Below, one piece after another: positions 1 to 3,682 of a DNA stretch of 6,251 bases. The DNA is from DASSTY01 sp035760645 (GTDB taxonomy: Bacteria > Gemmatimonadota > Gemmatimonadetes > Gemmatimonadales > GWC2-71-9), in the NCBI GenBank assembly GCA_035760645.1, contig DASTSO010000131.1, positions 1 through 6,251 on the forward strand, read 5' to 3'. Every line of letters starts with the position of its first letter. Position 1 is the first letter of the stretch. The position numbers and the translations under genes are program-made. Below the pieces are notes generated by a model. That model had not been told where the DNA came from. It saw nothing but the letters and a program-made list of their open reading frames with translations, and did no database searches.

Positions 1-1818
1 ACCTCCAGCTCGACGAAGCTCACCCTCGACAGCAACAAGCCGACGGTCGAGGGGCCGCATACGATGTACGTCGCCTTCCAGGTGCGGAACACCACCGGGG
101 CGACGCTCACCAACCTCACGGCGACGATCTCCGGCTTCACCGCCGACATCTTCCTCGCGGGCAGCCAGCCGGCGGCCCAGGCGATCGGGTCGCTCGCCCC
201 CGGCGCCACGCGGACGCTCTACTGGTACATCGGCTACGTGTCGGTGATCGGCAGGAGCGCCACCCTGCGGGTGGACGTCGCCGACGCCACGCCGGGCAGC
301 GCCGCGGGCTCGCAGACCTTCACGACGACCTCGATGATCAGCTCGGGGACGGGTGGCACCCTCCAGAGCCAGGTCATCAACGCGACCCCCGTCATCGGCG
401 GCCTCACCTCGATCGACGTCGGCTTCCTCTTCGCCGGCGCCGACGTGGGCACCGAGTACAACCTCCAGCCGGCCGGCACGATCGACTTCGACGCCCGCTG
501 CTTCCAGCTGGTCCGCAGCGAGGTGGTCGCGTCGTCCGTCCCGGCCGTCCCGCTCGGCACGACCTACCAGGAGCACTTCGTCGCGACGGCCTCGCAGAGC
601 GGCGGCGGCTCGGGCTTCCCCGTTCAGATGCGGTACACGTTCCGGGCGATGTGCCTCGGCGCGAGCACGACCGCGCACCCCTACGCCTCGCAGACCAGCG
701 GTCAGAGTCTCAAGTACTCCTCCAACTTCGACACCTTCGCCGCCATCCCGTACCAGCCGACGGCGAACCCCTTCGCCGTCGCCAAGACGGTCTCGACGAC
801 CGCGCTCGCCGCGGCCGCCCGCGTCACCTACAGCGTCACCGTCACCAACACCTCGACCGCCGCCGCCACGCTCGACTCGATCGCCGACGTGCTCCCGGCG
901 GGCGTGCCCTACCGCGGGCTCGCCCCGGGGAGCGCGGTGACGGCGGCGAACTCGAGCGCGGTCCCCGCCGCGGGCGCCACCGGCCGCATCGTCTGGCGCG
1001 CGCAGCCCGACCTCACCTGGAGCATCGCCCCGGGCGCCACGCTCACGCTGGTCTACACCGCCGACATCCCGGCCGTGGACGGCACCTACACCAACGCCGT
1101 CACCGCCTTCGCCGGCTACTCGATGGTCGGCACGGGGGCGGTGTCGGTGGTCGTGAAGCGGATCTTCGGCGCGACGGTGACGCCCGACGGCCTCACGGTG
1201 GACCGCCTGCCGAGCAACGGGGTGCGCTACCCGCAGACGTTCACGCTCGTCAACACCGGCAGCGTCGCCGACACGTTCGATCTCGCCGTGACCCGCGCGC
1301 CGGGCACGGCGGTCACGATCGACTCGGTCGGCGCGCAGGCCGGCGCCTCCGCCTTCGTGGTGGTGGACTCGGGGCAGACGGCGACGGTGCGCGTCGTCTA
1401 CTCCGTCCTCAACGTCGCCGCCGCGACCACCGACAAGCTCACGCTCACCGCCACCTCGCGCGGCGACGCCGCGAAGCAGGAGACCGGCGATCTCACCGTC
1501 CGCGTCATCGCCGCCGCGCTCACGCTGACGAAGCAGGCCTACCGCGACGACGGCACGACGCTCCTCACGCCGACCGACCTCGTGCTGCCGGGCGACTACG
1601 TGCGCTTCAAGGTCACGATCACCAACACCGGCGCCGCCCCCGCGGTGGCGTCGCGCATTACCGACGCGCTCCCCGCGGCGATGGCCTACGCCTCCGCCTC
1701 GGGCGACGCCTCGGGCTGGACCATCGCCGAGAGCGGCGGGACCGTCACCGCGGATCTCACCACCTCGCTCGCCGCCGGCGCGAGCCGATACCTCTGGATT
1801 CGCGCGCGCATCCGGTGA
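1..1818 (+). CDS. Exported multi-domain DUF11/Ig-like surface protein, 5'-truncated
   Basis: The reading frame is open from the first base to TGA at 1816-1818, giving 605 visible codons. The true start and any signal peptide lie upstream. An ATG at 64 is internal, because the preceding codons read as ordinary protein (LTLDSNKPTVEGPH). Residues 1-250 form an unassigned all-beta region with a 'GSLAPGATRTLYWYIGY' stretch and the only two cysteines seen (C167, C218). Residues 258-385 form a DUF11-type repeat, with 'AKTVS' at its start, 'YSVTVTNTS', 'DVLPAGV' and a closing 'YTNAVTAF' strand. Residues 389-505 form a NEW3-like Ig module beginning 'ATVTPDG'. Residues 506-605 form a second DUF11 module with 'LTKQAYRDD', 'VTITNTG' and 'ITDALPAAM', ending 'WIRARIR'. 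There is no LPXTG motif, transmembrane anchor or obvious sorting tail at the C-terminus. The protein is probably a secreted or surface structural protein, first in the visible operon. DUF11 has no defined biochemical activity, so the exact role is unknown. Confidence 0.9.
   Translation, partial: TSSSTKLTLDSNKPTVEGPHTMYVAFQVRNTTGATLTNLTATISGFTADIFLAGSQPAAQAIGSLAPGATRTLYWYIGYVSVIGRSATLRVDVADATPGSAAGSQTFTTTSMISSGTGGTLQSQVINATPVIGGLTSIDVGFLFAGADVGTEYNLQPAGTIDFDARCFQLVRSEVVASSVPAVPLGTTYQEHFVATASQSGGGSGFPVQMRYTFRAMCLGASTTAHPYASQTSGQSLKYSSNFDTFAAIPYQPTANPFAVAKTVSTTALAAAARVTYSVTVTNTSTAAATLDSIADVLPAGVPYRGLAPGSAVTAANSSAVPAAGATGRIVWRAQPDLTWSIAPGATLTLVYTADIPAVDGTYTNAVTAFAGYSMVGTGAVSVVVKRIFGATVTPDGLTVDRLPSNGVRYPQTFTLVNTGSVADTFDLAVTRAPGTAVTIDSVGAQAGASAFVVVDSGQTATVRVVYSVLNVAAATTDKLTLTATSRGDAAKQETGDLTVRVIAAALTLTKQAYRDDGTTLLTPTDLVLPGDYVRFKVTITNTGAAPAVASRITDALPAAMAYASASGDASGWTIAESGGTVTADLTTSLAAGASRYLWIRARIR
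1168..1815 (+). repeat. Duplicated Ig + DUF11 C-terminal module, copy 1
   Basis: This segment encodes residues 390-605 of the first gene. It is paralogous to 3029-3676 in the third gene, and both are 216 residues long. Shared landmarks in order are 'VTPDG', 'QTFT', 'VVY-V', 'LTATS', 'RDD', 'VLP-D', 'GWT' and 'TVTADL', then 'WIR' just before the stop. A hand alignment of the last 100 residues gives about 42 identities. At DNA level only short stretches remain identical, the longest seen being 19 nt (1740-1758 and 3601-3619). It is therefore an old duplication and not a recent one. Confidence 0.75.
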
Positions 1819-1826
1819 GCGCGCGA
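1800..1826 (+). other. GC-only hairpin spanning the stop codon
   Basis: TCGCGCGC at 1800-1807 is a perfect 8-bp inverted repeat of GCGCGCGA at 1819-1826, with an 11-nt loop that contains the TGA stop (1816-1818). No U-tract follows, so it is not a standard intrinsic terminator. It could act as an mRNA-stabilising or processing structure between genes 1 and 2, or it may be chance in a CG-rich sequence. Confidence 0.3.
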
Positions 1827-1848
1827 GCCGTCACGCAGGTCCACACGC

Positions 1849-1854
1849 AGGAGG
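1849..1854 (+). promoter_or_regulatory. Strong Shine-Dalgarno for the 188-aa gene
   Basis: AGGAGG is a full consensus ribosome binding site, 4 nt before ATG 1859. It favours this ATG over the in-frame ATG at 1871, which would lie 16 nt away. It is the strongest such site in the window and predicts that this small protein is made in higher amount than its neighbours. Confidence 0.75.
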
Positions 1855-1858
1855 AGTC

Positions 1859-2425
1859 ATGCAGGGCACGATGAAGCGGCTCACGACCGCACTCATGGTC
1901 GCCGCGCTCGGGGCGGCGCCGCTCCGGGCACAGGCGCCGGCCTCGACCGCCGCGCCGGCGCCGGCGTCGCCCCTCGCGATCACGGCCGAGAACCGCACCG
2001 CCGCGGCCGATGCCGCGAAGGGGACGAAGCGGACGGACGACGCGGTACGCAACGGCGACGTCGTGCGCTACCGGCTCGCGTTCACGAACACCGCGGGCCG
2101 CACGATCCGGAACGTCGTCCTCAGCGACCCGATTCCCGCCGGGCTCCACTACGTCGCCGGCTCGGCCCGGACGGCGCGTGCCGACGCGCGCCTCGAGTTC
2201 TCTGCCGACGGCGGGAAGAGCTGGGCCGCGACGCCGATGGAGAAGGTCGTGGTGAACGGGAAGACCGTGACGCGCCCCGTCCCGGCGGAGCGCTACACCG
2301 ACGTGCGGTGGAGGGTGCCGGGGCTGGTCGAGCCCGGGACTATCGTCACCGCCGAATTCGACGCGCGGATGGAGGTCGCCGCGCCCGCGCAGGGAGCAGA
2401 GACGCAACAGCAGCATCAGCACTGA
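1859..2425 (+). CDS. Small secreted single-DUF11-domain protein
   Basis: This complete 188-aa protein starts at ATG 1859, which is chosen because a consensus AGGAGG lies just upstream. Residues 1-24 form a signal peptide: Lys/Arg near the start, a hydrophobic core 'LMVAALGAA', and a probable cut after 'LRA' (A24) or 'AQA' (A26). A short Ala/Pro-rich linker (27-38) leads to one DUF11-like domain at about 39-173, with 'NGDVVRYRLAFTNTAG' (65-80), 'SDPIPAGLHYVAGS' (89-102) and 'FSADGGKSW' (114-122). The last strand is 'GTIVTAEFDARMEV', followed by a tail ending QQQHQH. There are no cysteines and no cell-wall anchor, so the protein is predicted to be periplasmic or extracellular. It lies 40 nt after gene 1 and 36 nt before gene 3, all on one strand, so it is probably co-transcribed. 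Its simple design and strong RBS suggest an abundant accessory or building-block subunit. That role is inferred, and no function is known. Confidence 0.9.
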   Translation: MQGTMKRLTTALMVAALGAAPLRAQAPASTAAPAPASPLAITAENRTAAADAAKGTKRTDDAVRNGDVVRYRLAFTNTAGRTIRNVVLSDPIPAGLHYVAGSARTARADARLEFSADGGKSWAATPMEKVVVNGKTVTRPVPAERYTDVRWRVPGLVEPGTIVTAEFDARMEVAAPAQGAETQQQHQH

Positions 2426-2452
2426 TCACGCGGGGCCACTTCACACTCACCG

Positions 2453-2458
2453 GCAGGA
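2453..2458 (+). promoter_or_regulatory. Shine-Dalgarno for the 405-aa gene
   Basis: GCAGGA lies only 3 nt before ATG 2462, which is closer than ideal. It is the only purine-rich site near this start, and the signal peptide beginning at this ATG supports the choice. The 36-nt gap (2426-2461) contains no convincing terminator hairpin or promoter. Confidence 0.55.
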
Positions 2459-2461
2459 ACC

Positions 2462-3679
2462 ATGAGACACACCATTCGTGCGGGATTGGCGCTCGGCGCC
2501 CTCGTACTGGTGTCGGTCGCGGGGACGCTCCGCGCGCAGAGTCCGACACCCGAGGGCACCGTCATCACGAACAAGGCGACCGCGAGCTGGTCGGACGCCA
2601 ACGGGAACACCTACACGCCCGTCGAGGCCACCGTCAGCATGACGGTCGGCTTCCTGGGCGGCCCCGACGTGTCCGGCGCCGCGTCGGTGTCGCCGGCAAG
2701 CCCGAGCACCGGCAACGAGCTGGCCTTCACTCTGACGAACAGCGGCAACGGCGTCGACTCGTTCACCGTCGCGACGACGGCCGGCGCGGGCGTCACGGTG
2801 AGCGGCTACCAGTACGGCGCCGGGACCTACGCGACGCTCGCCCTGCTGAACGACGCGCTCTCGGCGGCCGCGGTGCCCGCCGGCGGCAGCATCACGGTGA
2901 CCGTGGTGTACACCGTGGCCCCGGCGCTCGGCGGCTCGACGACGACGCTCGCGCTCACCGCGACCTCGCGCCGCGATACCGGCAAGAGCGACAGCGTCAC
3001 CACGAACGTCCAGCCCCCGGCCGTCGCGGGCGTGAGCGTCACGCCGGACGGCGCGACGGCGAACAAGCTGCCCGGTACCGGCAAGCCGCAGACGCAGACG
3101 TTCACCGTCACGAACAACGGCAACCAGTCGGAGACGTTCAGCCTGTCCGCGGCCCTGGGCGGCGCCGGAACGCTCACGATCGTGTCGGTCGACGGCACCG
3201 CCGGCACGAGCGCGATGGTCGCCGTCGCACCGGGTGCGAGTGCGACGGTGGACGTGGTCTACGAGGTCCTCACCGCGGCCAGCACCGGCGCGACCGAGAC
3301 GATCACGCTGACCGCGACGTCCGGCAACGACACCGGCGTCTCCGACGCAGGTACGCTCACCGTGACGGTCGTGCGCTCGGCGGTGGCGATCACCAAGAAG
3401 GTGTTCCGCGACGACAAGTCGACCGAGATCACCGGGGCCGATCGGGTGCTCCCGAACGACTTCGTCCAGTACCAGATCACCGTGACCGCCAGCGGCGCGG
3501 ACGCCACCGGGGTCAAGGTCACGGACACGCTGCCGAGCGAGGTGACGTTCGATTCCACCTCGGACGACGGGGCGGGCTGGACGTACAGCCGGAGCGGCCA
3601 GACCGTCACCGCGGATCTCTCGGGCGCCCTGACGAACGGCACCACCAGCACCATCTGGATCCGGGTCCAGGTCAAGTAA
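2462..3679 (+). CDS. Secreted Ig-like/DUF11 modular surface protein
   Basis: This complete 405-aa protein has a signal peptide at residues 1-25 (MRHTIR, then a Leu/Val/Ala core, ending LRA before Q26). Residues 30-62 contain 'GTVITNKATASWSDANGN' and 'ATVSMTV', which resemble the closing strands of a DUF11 repeat placed at the N-terminus. Residues 70-183 form Ig-like module A, with 'FTLTNSGNGVDSF', 'VVYTV' and 'LALTATSRRDTG'. Residues 190-303 form module B, with 'VTPDG', 'FTVTNNGNQSETF', 'VVYEV' and 'ITLTATSGNDTG'. A and B are clear internal repeats. Residues 307-405 form a DUF11 module with 'ITKKVFRDD', 'VTDTLPSEV' and 'GWTYSRSGQTVTADL', ending 'WIRVQVK'. There is no cysteine, membrane segment or anchor. 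Residues 190-405 are paralogous to the C-terminus of gene 1. The protein is probably a structural subunit outside the cytoplasm. The stop codon directly abuts the next start, so the two genes are likely translationally coupled. Confidence 0.92.
   Translation: MRHTIRAGLALGALVLVSVAGTLRAQSPTPEGTVITNKATASWSDANGNTYTPVEATVSMTVGFLGGPDVSGAASVSPASPSTGNELAFTLTNSGNGVDSFTVATTAGAGVTVSGYQYGAGTYATLALLNDALSAAAVPAGGSITVTVVYTVAPALGGSTTTLALTATSRRDTGKSDSVTTNVQPPAVAGVSVTPDGATANKLPGTGKPQTQTFTVTNNGNQSETFSLSAALGGAGTLTIVSVDGTAGTSAMVAVAPGASATVDVVYEVLTAASTGATETITLTATSGNDTGVSDAGTLTVTVVRSAVAITKKVFRDDKSTEITGADRVLPNDFVQYQITVTASGADATGVKVTDTLPSEVTFDSTSDDGAGWTYSRSGQTVTADLSGALTNGTTSTIWIRVQVK
3029..3676 (+). repeat. Duplicated Ig + DUF11 C-terminal module, copy 2
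   Basis: This segment encodes residues 190-405 of the third gene. It matches residues 390-605 of the first gene in length (216 residues), domain order, internal landmarks and exact end point just before the stop codon. The only offsets are about one residue. Confidence 0.75.
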
Positions 3680-3682
3680 ATG
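3669..3682 (+). promoter_or_regulatory. Coupled stop-start junction TAA-ATG with weak RBS
   Basis: The stop TAA (3677-3679) is followed with no gap by ATG (3680-3682). A short AGG at 3669-3671 lies 8 nt before that ATG, inside the end of the preceding gene. The weak RBS and abutting codons suggest that ribosomes finishing gene 3 reinitiate on gene 4. A second in-frame ATG at 3692 would also keep the signal peptide but has no better RBS. Confidence 0.6.

Noticed and set aside
64..66. ATG at 64 as the start of gene 1
   Set aside because: There is no RBS before it and no signal peptide after it, and the frame is open with normal protein sequence back to base 1. The gene is cut by the window edge.
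651..1874. Plus-strand open frame of 407 codons overlapping gene 1
   Set aside because: It is an out-of-frame shadow rich in Arg and His, with no RBS, while the frame-1 protein has recognisable repeats throughout.
2426..2461. Promoter or terminator in the gap between genes 2 and 3
   Set aside because: The gap is only 36 nt, with no recognisable -10/-35 pair, hairpin or U-tract.
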